Assembly (NCBI RefSeq): GCF_030053155.1
Contig: NZ_CP125640.1
Span: 3,942,001 to 4,006,000, forward strand
Length of the DNA stretch: 64,000 nucleotides
Reading direction: 5' to 3'
Origin: Rhizobium sp. BT03
GTDB lineage: Bacteria; Pseudomonadota; Alphaproteobacteria; Rhizobiales; Rhizobiaceae
In this document: positions 42,971 to 51,685 of the stretch, one piece after another
Layout: each line of letters opens with the position of its first letter
Position numbering within the stretch: the first letter of the stretch is position 1
Program-made: the position numbers and the translations under genes
The notes under the pieces: model-generated
Database searches by the model: none
What the model saw: only the letters and a program-made list of their open reading frames with translations
Told to the model about the DNA's origin: nothing

Positions 42971-43789
42971 CTAACCGCCCCGCGCCTGCCGCCAGGAGGA
43001 GAATTCCGCGATGGTTTTCGAGCCGATCTGCTGCATCACCGAGGCGGGAACGCCCGCCCAGGGGTCGGCCGCGGCCGCCGGCACGCTTTCCTGCCCCTGG
43101 ATGCGGTGCAGGCGGCCGCCGGCGCTGTCGAGCACGTCCCAGACATAGACCACGGTGACCTTGCCGTCGTCGCTGAAGGCGGAGAGGTAACCTTTGAGAA
43201 TGTAATCGCTGCTGGCGTCGGTCGAGCTCTTGATGGAAAGGCCGTGCGCACGCGCCTCGGCACCGAGCTGGCGCGAGAGCGGGGTCACCGCCTGCACCGG
43301 CGCGCCGATGATCGGCAAGAAACGCACGGTGTTGCTGCGGGCAGAGGAGGAACCGGGGAGGGCGGCGGTCTGTTGCGGCTGTTGCGTCTCGACCGGCTGA
43401 GCCGACTGTGCGGGAGGCGCACCGCCGGCAGCCGGCGGCGGCAGCGATTGTTCCTCGATCGGGGCGGAGGCGGCCGGCGAGGAACTGTTCCTCGACAGGG
43501 CGTCCGCCTGCTCCTGCATCGTCGTCGGCGGTGCGCCGGTGCCGGGCCGATAGGCCTGCTGCGACTGATCGTAAGCTGGATGGTAGCCGCGCGGCTGGGA
43601 GCTTTGGGCGAAGACCCGCTGGCGGGAGCCCGCCAGACGCTCAGCCTCGCCCTGCGTCACCGGGCTCGATGACGCGCGTGCGGAGGAATCGCCGATATCG
43701 ACCTGCGGCGTCAGCGCATCGGTGGTATTGCAGGCAGTCAGCAGAGCCGTGACGACCAGGAGCGTGGGCACAATCGCAGCTCGCGTCAT
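42971..43789 (-). CDS. Lipoprotein with Pro/Gln/Ser-rich linker
   Basis: 272 residues from MTRAAIVPTLLVVTALLTAC. The lipobox LLTAC marks it as a lipoprotein processed after Lgt, whose gene is 3 kb upstream on the same strand. Residues about 30-150 are low-complexity, rich in Ser, Gln, Pro and Ala. The C-terminal third looks folded (NTVRFLPIIGAPVQAVTPLS; YLSAFSDDGKVTVVYVWDVL). It resembles hypothetical lipoproteins of Rhizobium; no function is assigned. Confidence 0.8.
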   Translation of the reverse strand: MTRAAIVPTLLVVTALLTACNTTDALTPQVDIGDSSARASSSPVTQGEAERLAGSRQRVFAQSSQPRGYHPAYDQSQQAYRPGTGAPPTTMQEQADALSRNSSSPAASAPIEEQSLPPPAAGGAPPAQSAQPVETQQPQQTAALPGSSSARSNTVRFLPIIGAPVQAVTPLSRQLGAEARAHGLSIKSSTDASSDYILKGYLSAFSDDGKVTVVYVWDVLDSAGGRLHRIQGQESVPAAAADPWAGVPASVMQQIGSKTIAEFSSWRQARGG

Positions 43790-43879
43790 CCCTTGATCCG
43801 TCCTTCCCACAATCGCATCAGCCCCGTCCGAATTTATGCGGGCGGGGGCGGGCGTCTGTCAATTCCGGATTCTCATCGG

Positions 43880-45031
43880 TCAAAGACCGATGAAATCGAG
43901 CGGATGGCGGGACAGCGCGCGCGGCGCATCCGCCGTCGTCAGATAGGTCTGGCCGAGCGTCATCGCCGTGCCGGTGTCGGAATCGGCGATGATCATGTGC
44001 ACGAACAGCGACATGTTCGGCTCGATCGGCTGCGGATTGCCGACATGGAACATCTGGTGCTCCATCCAGGAGGGCGAGAAGCGGGCGCCGAGCGAATAAC
44101 CGCAGGCATTCAGCCGGTGGCGGGCGAGGCCGCGCTCGTCCATGATCTTGGCATGCATGTCGAAGACGTCGCCGAAGCTGTGGCCGGGCTTCAGGACGGT
44201 CTCGATCGCCTCGATGGTTTCGCGGCAGGCATTATAGAGTTCACGGTGGCGTTGCATCGGCTCGCCGATGACGACCGTGCGCATCATGGCGGCATGGTAA
44301 TGCGCGTAAGTGCCGGCCCATTCGAGCGTCAGCTGGTCGCTGGCGTCGAGTTTGCGGCGGCCGGCCTTGTAGCGGCAGAGCAGGGCATCGGCGCCGGAGC
44401 CGATGATGAACTCGTTGGCGGGATAGTCGCCGCCGCCGGAAAAGATCGCGCCCTGCATGGCGGCGAGGATCTCGGCCTCGTCGGCGCCGGGCTTCGTCAG
44501 CCGGATCGCGGCGTCGAGCGCGTCGTCGGCGAGAAGGGCGGCGCGTTCGACATAGGCGACCTCGGTCGGGCTTTTGACGAGGCGCAGCCGACTGACGAGA
44601 TAGGATGCGTCGACGATCTGGCCGAAGGTGGTCAACTGCGCGTCGAGCAGCCGGGAGATACGGCCGGTCATACCGTGCGTATCATATTCGACACCGATGC
44701 GGGCGCCGAGCAGATCCATTTCGACCAGCAGGTTCTTCAGGTCGAGCGTCGGATCGGCATTGACCCGGTCGACCCAGATATGGATGTCCTCGAGGATCGA
44801 GGTGTGCCTGGCCTGGCGAAGATCGGCCGAGCGGGTAAGCAGGGCCATGGTGCCGTCGCTCTTGACGATCAGCGTCTGGAAGAAGCAGTAGCCGAAAGTG
44901 TCGTAGCCGGTCAGCCAGTACATGCTTTCCTGGGCGAAGAGCAGCAGGGCGTCGAGCTTTTCTTCCTTCATCTTCTCGGTGAGGCGCGCAAGCCGGCTTG
45001 CGAATTCTGCCTTTTCGAAGTGCAGTGCCAT
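43880..45031 (-). CDS. Creatinase-like M24 family protein lacking metal ligands
   Basis: 383 residues, M24 pita-bread fold: a creatinase N-terminal domain, then the catalytic-type domain from about residue 170. The five metal ligands of aminopeptidase P are not kept: the Asp-bearing strands read LTLEWAGTYAHYHAAMMRT and the Glu strand reads NMSLFVHMIIAD. His residues (YAHYHA, HRLNACGYSLG) remain. That places it with creatinase or ectoine hydrolase (DoeA)-type enzymes that hydrolyse C-N bonds without metal, rather than with aminopeptidases. It starts five bases after the pgeF stop. Confidence 0.85.
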   Translation of the reverse strand: MALHFEKAEFASRLARLTEKMKEEKLDALLLFAQESMYWLTGYDTFGYCFFQTLIVKSDGTMALLTRSADLRQARHTSILEDIHIWVDRVNADPTLDLKNLLVEMDLLGARIGVEYDTHGMTGRISRLLDAQLTTFGQIVDASYLVSRLRLVKSPTEVAYVERAALLADDALDAAIRLTKPGADEAEILAAMQGAIFSGGGDYPANEFIIGSGADALLCRYKAGRRKLDASDQLTLEWAGTYAHYHAAMMRTVVIGEPMQRHRELYNACRETIEAIETVLKPGHSFGDVFDMHAKIMDERGLARHRLNACGYSLGARFSPSWMEHQMFHVGNPQPIEPNMSLFVHMIIADSDTGTAMTLGQTYLTTADAPRALSRHPLDFIGL

Positions 45032-45036
45032 TCTGC

Positions 45037-45831
45037 TCAAGTCTCCCTGATTGAGATCGCGGAAATCTGGCGGCCGTAGTCCGGCTCCTTGCGATGTGTC
45101 GTCCTGCGGTAGGAAAAGAAGCGCTCGCTGTCCGGATAGGTGCAGAGGCCGAGGCTTTCTGCCCGCACGCCGGCCTTCGTCAGCCGGTCGACGGTCAATG
45201 CCGGCAGATCGAACATGGCGTGGCCTGATGTTGCCGAAGGCGCGAAGAAACGACGGTAATCCGGGTTCTCGGCGATGAAGCGCTCGACGAACTCAGGGCC
45301 GACCTCATAGCTTGCCTGGCTGATCGAGGGGCCGAGGCAGGCGACAATGCGTGCGCGGTCCGCCCCCAGCGCCTCCATGGCGGCAATGGTGTTTTCGAGC
45401 ACGCCCGTCAGCGCGCCCTTCCAGCCGGCATGGGCGGCGCCGACGACGCGATTGTCCGGGTCGGCGAAGAGGATCGGGCCGCAATCGGCGGCAAGCACGC
45501 CAAGCACGATGCCGGGGGTGCGCGTGACCATCGCATCCGCCTCGGGGCGGGCGCCGTCGTAATCGGCATCGATCGTCACCACATCCGGGGAGTGCACCTG
45601 ATGCACCGTCGCCAGCCGCTCGACCGGCAGGCCGAACCAGGCGGCGACCCGGCGGCGGTTTTCCAGGACCTTGTCACGTTCGTCGCTGGAGCCGAGGCCG
45701 ACATTGAGGCCACGATACAGCCCTTCGGAAACGCCGCCGGCGCGGGTGAAATAACCGTGGCGGATAGTGCCGCCCGCTGCTTCGTTCAGCAGCGCGCTTT
45801 CGATCGGTGCGGGAGGGGCCGCGTCCTGCAT
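45037..45831 (-). CDS. pgeF: Peptidoglycan editing factor / multicopper polyphenol oxidase fold
   Basis: 264 residues of the YfiH/PgeF (DUF152) family. Family signatures with the Cys/His site: LATVHQVHSPDVV, VLAADCGPILFADP and VGAAHAGWKGALTGVLEN. PgeF removes L-Ser from wrongly built UDP-MurNAc peptides in E. coli; other members are copper-dependent oxidases of purine nucleosides. Between the methyltransferase and the M24 gene in a same-strand run with lgt. Confidence 0.9.
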   Translation of the reverse strand: MQDAAPPAPIESALLNEAAGGTIRHGYFTRAGGVSEGLYRGLNVGLGSSDERDKVLENRRRVAAWFGLPVERLATVHQVHSPDVVTIDADYDGARPEADAMVTRTPGIVLGVLAADCGPILFADPDNRVVGAAHAGWKGALTGVLENTIAAMEALGADRARIVACLGPSISQASYEVGPEFVERFIAENPDYRRFFAPSATSGHAMFDLPALTVDRLTKAGVRAESLGLCTYPDSERFFSYRRTTHRKEPDYGRQISAISIRET

Positions 45832-45941
45832 CTGTGATTCCGGGGTTTTTTAAGAGGTTTGTTCTTATCCCAAGCGCATCGCTCGGCGGCGCGCTTCAAG
45901 TTCTTGGTCGCGCGGATGTTGAACCAGCCGCGTGCGCCCTG

Positions 45942-47042
45942 TCAATCCACCGGGCGAAAGGGCATGAGGTCGACTGCGGGATGAGAGACCGCCATCGCCT
46001 TGAAGAGCTCGCCCATCCGGCCTTCACCAGCGCCGGCGAGCCGTTCGACTGCCGTTTGAATGACCTGCTGGGTTTGCGGCTCGCGATCCTGGCCGAGGGC
46101 GGCGGCACGTTCGAGGATGCCGAGGCCGGTCAGAAAATCACCCTGATGCAGGGCGCCGTTCAGATGGACGCCGGCCGCAAGCGCTGTTTCGGCGAGCTGC
46201 TGGAAGTCGACATGGCTCGTCAGATCGGCTTCCCCGGGATGGGCGAGCGGCGGGTCGAATTCATGCATGCGCACGGCCTGCAGCGTATCGCCGAAGCCGG
46301 TGACGAGATGGCCGTAATCGATCGCGAGCGCCGTTCCGCCGAAGGCGCGCAGCCGCTCGCAGATCGCCATCATCACCGCCTGGCGGGCAGGCGAGATCTC
46401 GAAGAGCGTGCCGAGCGGCAGGTTCTGCGCCGGTTCGGGCAGAAGTGCCGGATCAAGGCCGGCGACGCCGGCGGCGAAGGTCAGCTCGCCATTGGCATCA
46501 ATGCCGATCATGCGCTCGCGGAAACCCGTCGGCATGCGGACGAACTGACGGATCGGGATGGCGTCGAACAATTCGTTGGCGGCTATCAGCGTGAAGCCTG
46601 GCGGGATTTCGTCGAAGCCGTCGTGCCAGGTGATCTTCTCGCCGTAAGCCTCGAGTGTCTGGCTCTGGACGTCGCGCAGGCGCTCGCTGGTTTCGACGAG
46701 ATGCACGGTCATCGCCTCCAGGAGCGGCGGGGCGATGCGGGAGATGACGCGCAGCATATCCGCCATCATCGTGCCGCGGCCGGGGCCGATCTCGACGAGG
46801 CGGACGCCCGCCGGCGTGCCGTGGCGCTGCCAGGCATGGACGATGAAGACGCCGATCATTTCGCCGAAAATCTGGCTGACTTCGGGCGCGGTGACGAAAT
46901 CGCCGGACCGACCGAAGGGCTCGCGGGTGCGGTAATAGCCATGTTCGGGATCGGCCAGGCAGAGCGAGAAATAATCGGTGACGCTGATCGGGCCGTTGGC
47001 CTGGATGATCGCCTTGATCTTTTCGCCTAGAGCGGTGGTCAT
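45942..47042 (-). CDS. NDUFAF7/MidA-type SAM-dependent methyltransferase
   Basis: 366 residues. SAM-binding motif EIGPGRGTMMADMLR, preceded by the family hallmark LCLADPEHGYYRTREPFGRS, GDFVTAPEVSQIFGEM. The human relative NDUFAF7 methylates an arginine of a complex I subunit; the bacterial role is probably complex I assembly too. It starts 19 bases after lgt, so cotranscription is likely. Confidence 0.9.
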   Translation of the reverse strand: MTTALGEKIKAIIQANGPISVTDYFSLCLADPEHGYYRTREPFGRSGDFVTAPEVSQIFGEMIGVFIVHAWQRHGTPAGVRLVEIGPGRGTMMADMLRVISRIAPPLLEAMTVHLVETSERLRDVQSQTLEAYGEKITWHDGFDEIPPGFTLIAANELFDAIPIRQFVRMPTGFRERMIGIDANGELTFAAGVAGLDPALLPEPAQNLPLGTLFEISPARQAVMMAICERLRAFGGTALAIDYGHLVTGFGDTLQAVRMHEFDPPLAHPGEADLTSHVDFQQLAETALAAGVHLNGALHQGDFLTGLGILERAAALGQDREPQTQQVIQTAVERLAGAGEGRMGELFKAMAVSHPAVDLMPFRPVD

Positions 47043-47061
47043 GTCGCGCGTCCTGCCGTTT

Positions 47062-47910
47062 TCAGAGCTGCAGCGCAGCCTGGCGGCGGGCCCTGAGCAT
47101 TGCCCAGAGGCCGAGCAGGATCATCGGGGAGGAGAGCACCATGCCCATGGTCAGCCAGCTCGTGCCGAGGAGATAACCGAGCTGGGCGTCAGGCTCGCGG
47201 AAGAATTCGACGAAGATGCGCGACAGCGCATAACCGCAGACGAAGACGCCGGTGATGAAGCCGGGGCTCTTCAGCGCCCGCATGCCGTAAACCAGGCCGG
47301 CCAGCACCAGGAGCAGAACTATGCCTTCGAGGCCGGCTTCGTAAAGCTGGCTCGGGTGGCGGGCAAAGGGGCCGCCGGTCGGGAAAACCACGGCCCAGGG
47401 CATGTCGGTCAGCCGGCCCCAGAGTTCGCCATTGATGAAATTGGCGATGCGGCCGAAGAACAGCCCGAAGGGAACGACGGTGGCGACGATGTCGAACAGG
47501 CTCCAGATCGGAATGCCGTTGCGGCGGGCAAAGACGATCATGGCGATCGTCGTGCCGGTCAGGCCGCCATGGAAGGACATGCCGCCGTTCCAGATCTCGA
47601 GCGCACGCACGGGACTGCGCAGGACGGCAGGGAGATCATAGAAGAAAATATAGCCGAGACGGCCGCCGAGGACGACGCCGAGGGCCGCCCAGACGATGAA
47701 ATCGTCGAGCTGCGTCCTAGACATCGGCGAGACGTTGCCGGGCCAGAGACTGTCATTGGCGGCGAGGCGGCGCGCATAGGCCCAGCCGAGCAGGATGCCG
47801 GCGACGTAAGCGAGACCGTACCAGTGAATCGCCAGCGGGCCGATCGAAAAGGCGATCGGATCGATGTCCGGGAAAGGCATGATGGCAAGGAGATTGGCTG
47901 CTGTCGGCAA
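47062..47910 (-). CDS. lgt: Prolipoprotein diacylglyceryl transferase
   Basis: 282 residues from a TTG at 47910 (AGGTGGG upstream); an ATG at 47880 ([12 protein letters not shown]) is an alternative. Seven membrane helices. Lgt signature [14 protein letters not shown] and RHPSQLYEA are present. Transfers diacylglycerol from phosphatidylglycerol to lipobox cysteines at the inner membrane. First gene of a minus-strand run; a likely substrate, the LLTAC lipoprotein, lies at its end. Confidence 0.95.
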   Translation of the reverse strand: MPTAANLLAIMPFPDIDPIAFSIGPLAIHWYGLAYVAGILLGWAYARRLAANDSLWPGNVSPMSRTQLDDFIVWAALGVVLGGRLGYIFFYDLPAVLRSPVRALEIWNGGMSFHGGLTGTTIAMIVFARRNGIPIWSLFDIVATVVPFGLFFGRIANFINGELWGRLTDMPWAVVFPTGGPFARHPSQLYEAGLEGIVLLLVLAGLVYGMRALKSPGFITGVFVCGYALSRIFVEFFREPDAQLGYLLGTSWLTMGMVLSSPMILLGLWAMLRARRQAALQL

Positions 47911-48113
47911 GGTTTTCCCACCTGTTTGGTTGCGCGGAACATGCCGCTGCGATCCCGGACGGTCAAGTCCATTGTTCGTGATGGCGCTTTCGCGGCCCGG
48001 TCCGGCAAGCCGATCCGATGCAAAGCGCTTGCATCGCCGGTGGCGAAGCCCTACCTCAATCCTTGAGGCCCCGAAGGGCTGAAATCCACCTCATGCGAAG
48101 GGAGAAAAACGCC

Positions 48114-48374
48114 ATGACGACCGGAACGAACCGCATCATGGACGAATTCGCCAAGCTGATGACCGATGCGGCCGGTGCTGCCCAGGGCGTCCGCAAGGAG
48201 ATCGAAACCGCCTTCAACGCCCAGGCCGAGCGTTGGCTGAACAGCATGGATATCGTCAAGCGCGAGGAGTTCGAGGCCGTGCGCGAAATGGCGATCAAGG
48301 CGCGCGACGAGAACGAGGCGCTTGCCGCCCGCATCGCGGCGCTCGAAGCGAGGCTTGCCGGCGAGGGGCACTGA
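48114..48374 (+). CDS. ubiK: Ubiquinone biosynthesis accessory factor UbiK (YqiC/BMFP)
   Basis: 86 residues; GGGAG precedes the ATG at 48114. The N-terminus (MDEFAKLMTDAAGAAQGVRK) is amphipathic, and the C-terminal third is a coiled coil (EALAARIAALEARLAG), the YqiC/BMFP layout. UbiK helps the Ubi complex in aerobic ubiquinone synthesis. It is divergent from lgt. Confidence 0.88.
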   Translation: MTTGTNRIMDEFAKLMTDAAGAAQGVRKEIETAFNAQAERWLNSMDIVKREEFEAVREMAIKARDENEALAARIAALEARLAGEGH

Positions 48375-48376
48375 TC

Positions 48377-48474
48377 CGCGTCGCAATCTTTCAGATTCGC
48401 GCCTTGCGCCTCAGGTCTTTGTCTTCCGCGTGCCGCGCAAACCGCTGAACACTTTGCGCGGCATGCTTTAAAGT
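48377..48474. repeat. Dispersed intergenic repeat, copy A
   Basis: Reads cgcgtcgcaatctttcagat and on to gcgcggcatgctttaa. It is the reverse complement of the repeat at 54553-54660 with about 80-90% visible identity and a short internal deletion. It begins two bases after the ubiK stop. Confidence 0.75.
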
Positions 48475-48480
48475 CTCGAT

Positions 48481-48861
48481 GTGAGTGAGATGCGGCGTTG
48501 CCTTCATGCCACACGCCGCATCCGTCACAAAAAATTCAGGTGGAGTTTTCCACCTGTGGACACTGCCAAAAAAGCCAATTCGCAGAGTCGCTTATTCTCC
48601 CTTCTGAATTGAATTTCGAAGAGCCTTTCCACAGTGGGCCGGCCTATTTTCCCCTCAGGGGGCTGGCAGGTGGCAAGGGGCATTATACACTGATTTTAAA
48701 TGATGATTCGAAGCGACTTGGTAAGCTCCGGGCAGGTTATCTGCGTTAAGTCTGGCAGCGGTTCAACGATCATCCGAGTGGTGGTTCCGGTATTTGCGTG
48801 TGTCTTTCTTGTGTTCGTACACCAAGTTAGGTCGCATTCGTTCCGGTCAAGAAGGTGCTGC
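48481..48861. other. Structured non-coding stretch before the YbjN-domain gene
   Basis: No convincing gene. It holds a 10-bp stem GATGCGGCGT / ACGCCGCATC (48489-48522), a hairpin CAGGTGG AGTTTT CCACCTG (48537-48556) and a possible third fold around CCCCTCAGGGG. The leader of the YbjN gene lies at its right end. A small RNA or a long leader is possible. Confidence 0.45.
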
Positions 48862-49362
48862 ATGAACCTGATGGAATTGGAAGTCGAGCGTCAGTCGAAC
48901 CCGGTCGATATGATCGAGTACGTTGCCTCCAACAACGACTGGTCGTTCGAACGGTCCGGCGAGGACGAGATCGCGATGACGGTCGAGGGTCGCTGGACGG
49001 ACTACCACGTCTCCTTCTCCTGGATGGAGGAATTCGAGGCGCTGCACCTTGGCTGCGCCTTCGATATCAAAGTTCCCGACATCAGGGTCAACGAGGTGGT
49101 CAAGCTGCTCTCGGCGATCAACGGGCAGGTGCTGATGGGGCATTTCGACCTCTGGCGCCAGGAAGATGTCGTCATCTTCCGGCAGTCGCTGCTGCTGGCC
49201 GGCGGTGCGGAGCCCACCAACCGCCAGGTGGAAGTGCTGCTTTCCAGCGCGCTCGATACCTGCGAAGCCTATTTCCAGGCATTCCAGTTCGTCGTCTGGT
49301 CCGGCATGGACGCGACGAAGGCGATGGAAGCCGTGTTGTTCGAAACAGTCGGTGAGGCATAA
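48862..49362 (+). CDS. YbjN domain-containing protein
   Basis: 166 residues from MNLMELEVERQSNPVDMIEY; GAAGGTG precedes the ATG. The whole chain matches the YbjN domain (NNDWSFERSGEDEIAMTVEG; LHLGCAFDIKVPDIRVNEVV; AINGQVLMGHFDLWRQEDVV), a type III-chaperone-like fold. It is annotated as a putative sensory transduction regulator in rhizobia, without proof. It ends one base before proC. Confidence 0.9.
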   Translation: MNLMELEVERQSNPVDMIEYVASNNDWSFERSGEDEIAMTVEGRWTDYHVSFSWMEEFEALHLGCAFDIKVPDIRVNEVVKLLSAINGQVLMGHFDLWRQEDVVIFRQSLLLAGGAEPTNRQVEVLLSSALDTCEAYFQAFQFVVWSGMDATKAMEAVLFETVGEA

Positions 49363-49363
49363 G

Positions 49364-50191
49364 ATGCCCGCGAACGCTTTCTCCTCGACAAATCCCGTCG
49401 TTCTGATCGGCGCCGGAAACATGGGCGGGGCGATGCTCTCCGGCTGGCTGAAAAGCGGCGTGCCGGGCTCGGCCGTCATCGTCGTCGATCCCGGCCCGTC
49501 GCCGGCGATGCTGGCGACGATCAGCGAGGCGGGGGCGACACATTTGGTCGCGATTCCCGCGGATTTGAAGGCAGGCGTGCTGTTTCTCGCGGTCAAGCCG
49601 CAGGTGATGGAGGCGGTGCTGCCGGCGGTGAAAAGCGCCGTCGGGCCGCAAACGGTGGTCGTCTCGGTGGCGGCCGGCAAGACGCTCGGTTTCCTCGAGA
49701 AACATCTGCGCAAAGCCGCCATGGTGCGGGCCATGCCGAATACGCCGGCCATGGTCGGGCGCGGCGTTACCGGCGCCTTTGCCAATTCAGCGGTCAGCAA
49801 TCAGCAGCGCGAGCGTGTCCATTCCCTTCTCAGCGTCTCGGGTCCGGTGGAATGGGTGCCCGCGGAGGCCGATATCGATGCCGTGACGGCGCTGTCGGGC
49901 AGTGGTCCTGCCTATGTGTTCTATCTCGTCGAATGTATGGCGGAGGCAGGCCGCAAACTCGGCCTGCAGGCGGACCTCGCCATGCGTCTTGCGCGGGAAA
50001 CAGTCGCGGGGGCTGGTGAACTCTTGCACCAGTCCCCCGACGACGCTTCGCGCCTGCGGCAGAATGTGACCTCTCCTGGAGGCACGACGGCGGCGGCACT
50101 CGCCGTGCTGATGGCGGAAGACGGCATGCAGCCTCTGTTCGACGCGGCCCTTGCGGCGGCGCGCAAGCGGGCCGAGGAACTGGCCGGCTGA
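49364..50191 (+). CDS. proC: Pyrroline-5-carboxylate reductase
   Basis: 275 residues. NAD(P)-binding GAGNMGGAMLSGWL, then AMVRAMPNTPAMVGRGVT and the C-terminal signature region (DAVTALSGSGPAYVFYLVEC; NVTSPGGTTAAALAVL). Last step of proline synthesis. The ATG lies one base after the YbjN stop, so both are cotranscribed, an arrangement typical for Rhizobiales. Confidence 0.96.
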   Translation: MPANAFSSTNPVVLIGAGNMGGAMLSGWLKSGVPGSAVIVVDPGPSPAMLATISEAGATHLVAIPADLKAGVLFLAVKPQVMEAVLPAVKSAVGPQTVVVSVAAGKTLGFLEKHLRKAAMVRAMPNTPAMVGRGVTGAFANSAVSNQQRERVHSLLSVSGPVEWVPAEADIDAVTALSGSGPAYVFYLVECMAEAGRKLGLQADLAMRLARETVAGAGELLHQSPDDASRLRQNVTSPGGTTAAALAVLMAEDGMQPLFDAALAAARKRAEELAG

Positions 50192-50202
50192 GGGAGATCC
50201 GC

Positions 50203-50544
50203 ATGGCCGAAGAGATCACTTACGCCGATTTCGAGCGTGTCGACATTCGCGTCGGCACGATTATCGAGGCCAGTCCCTTTCCGGAAGCGCGCAAGCCGGC
50301 ATACAAGCTGGTCATCGACTTCGGCCCCGAGATCGGCATCAAGAAATCCTCGGCACAGATCACCGTGCACTACACGCCGGAAAGCCTGATCGGCCGGCAG
50401 GTGCTCGGCGTCGTCAATTTTCCGCCGCGCCAGATCGGGCCGGTTCGCTCGGAAGTGCTGACGCTGGGATTCGAGGACGAGAACGGCGCAATCGTGCTTA
50501 CGGCCGTCGAACAGCCGGTGCCGAACGGCAAGAAGATGATGTGA
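50203..50544 (+). CDS. csaA: CsaA-like tRNA-binding protein
   Basis: 113 residues, a stand-alone tRNA-binding (EMAP/TRBD) domain: FERVDIRVGTIIEASPFPEA, AYKLVIDFGPEIGIKKSSAQ, VVNFPPRQIGPVRSEVLTLG. CsaA acts as a homodimeric chaperone or tRNA binder. AGGGAGA precedes the ATG, 11 bp after proC, so it is the third gene of the operon. Confidence 0.9.
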   Translation: MAEEITYADFERVDIRVGTIIEASPFPEARKPAYKLVIDFGPEIGIKKSSAQITVHYTPESLIGRQVLGVVNFPPRQIGPVRSEVLTLGFEDENGAIVLTAVEQPVPNGKKMM

Positions 50545-50557
50545 GCGAGCGCTCACA
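50540..50557 (+). terminator. Palindrome at the end of csaA
   Basis: TGTGAGCG AG CGCTCACA, a perfect palindrome that includes the csaA stop codon. There is no T-run, so termination is doubtful; it may be a binding site. Confidence 0.35.
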
Positions 50558-50581
50558 GCAATTCGTTGACAAGCTCTCATG

Positions 50582-50687
50582 CTCGGCCTTGTGCCAAGCA
50601 TTTGATCATCGCAATTTCTGGGCAGAAAATCGTTTATTTTCAGGTGCTTGCTTTGACGTGCGTAGACCCTCGGCACAAGGCCGAGGG
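50582..50687. repeat. Intergenic mosaic element with inverted ends
   Basis: CTCGGCCTTGTGCC (50582-50595) and its exact complement GGCACAAGGCCGAG (50672-50685) bound about 75 bp of non-coding DNA. The right end also folds alone as CCCTCGGC ACAAG GCCGAGGG (50668-50687). Similar 'cctcggccttgtgccgag' hairpins recur in alphaproteobacteria. Confidence 0.65.
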
Positions 50688-50744
50688 TGACGCCGCGGGT
50701 TTTGCATTGGTTTGCCAGCAGCCTGATTTGCCCGAGCCGGATGC

Positions 50745-51398
50745 TCAACGCGGCTTGATTTCCTGCAGAAATGGATTGCTGCGCCGCTCGTCGCCGATGC
50801 GGCTGCCGGGTCCGTGGCCGCAGATGAAGCCGACGTCGTCGCCGAGCGGCAGCACCTTGTCCCGGATCGAATCGAGAAGCTGCTGATGATTGCCGCCCGG
50901 CAGGTCGGTGCGGCCGATTGAGCCGTTGAACAGCACGTCGCCGAGATGGGCGAAATTCTGCGCACGGTTGAAATAGATGACGTGGCCGGGGGCATGACCG
51001 GGCGCATGATAGACTTCGAATTCGTGGACGCCGAAAGAGATCTTGTCGCCATCCTTCAGCCAGCGGTCGGGTACGACGTTGCGCAAGCCCGATATGCCGT
51101 ATTTTTCGGCCTGGGTCTCGATCTGCTGCAGCAGCGGCAGGTCGTCCTGATGCGGGCCGACCACGTCGATGCCGAGGGCTTCCTTCAGCTCGCTGGCGCC
51201 GCCGGCATGGTCGAGATGGCCGTGCGTCAGCCAGATTTCCTTGATGATCAAGCCGTTTTGCGCGATCGCCTGCAGGATGAGCGGCACGTCGCCGCCGGGA
51301 TCGACGACGACGCCTTCCTTGGTCTCGGGATCGAAGAAGATCGTGCAGTTCTGCTGGAAGGGTGTCACCGGAATGATGCCGGCCTGGAGCATGCCCAT
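50745..51398 (-). CDS. MBL-fold (glyoxalase II-like) metallohydrolase
   Basis: 217 residues from MGMLQAGIIPVTPFQQNCTI; the longer frame to 51602 is not family-like. Metal motif THGHLDHAGG and HAPGHAPGHVIYF, FAHLGDVLFNGSIGRTDLPG, CGHGPGS. The family hydrolyses thioesters or is a persulfide dioxygenase relative; the substrate is not certain. It is divergent from the SH3-domain gene. Confidence 0.9.
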   Translation of the reverse strand: MGMLQAGIIPVTPFQQNCTIFFDPETKEGVVVDPGGDVPLILQAIAQNGLIIKEIWLTHGHLDHAGGASELKEALGIDVVGPHQDDLPLLQQIETQAEKYGISGLRNVVPDRWLKDGDKISFGVHEFEVYHAPGHAPGHVIYFNRAQNFAHLGDVLFNGSIGRTDLPGGNHQQLLDSIRDKVLPLGDDVGFICGHGPGSRIGDERRSNPFLQEIKPR

Positions 51399-51685
51399 AA
51401 GTGCCTCGCTTGGTGTCTCGGATGCCCCGGGTATAGTCCGAAACCGCGTCAAGGACAGCCGGAATCTTCCGTGTCTGCTGCCCGCCTCACGGCAAAAAGA
51501 CGGGCTGCAACAAGAATTTATGCCTTGCGACGCTGTCGCCAAAGGCCGAAAAACTCTTGTTTTCTTCAACGTCTTCAATGGTTTGTGAGCGGCGCCTTGC
51601 AACTGGTTTTTCGCGCTCCGGAGTGGGTGGGAACATCGTGGAACGCCGCGCGTTGTCCGCCCATCGAAACCAAGGAGACGCTCAG

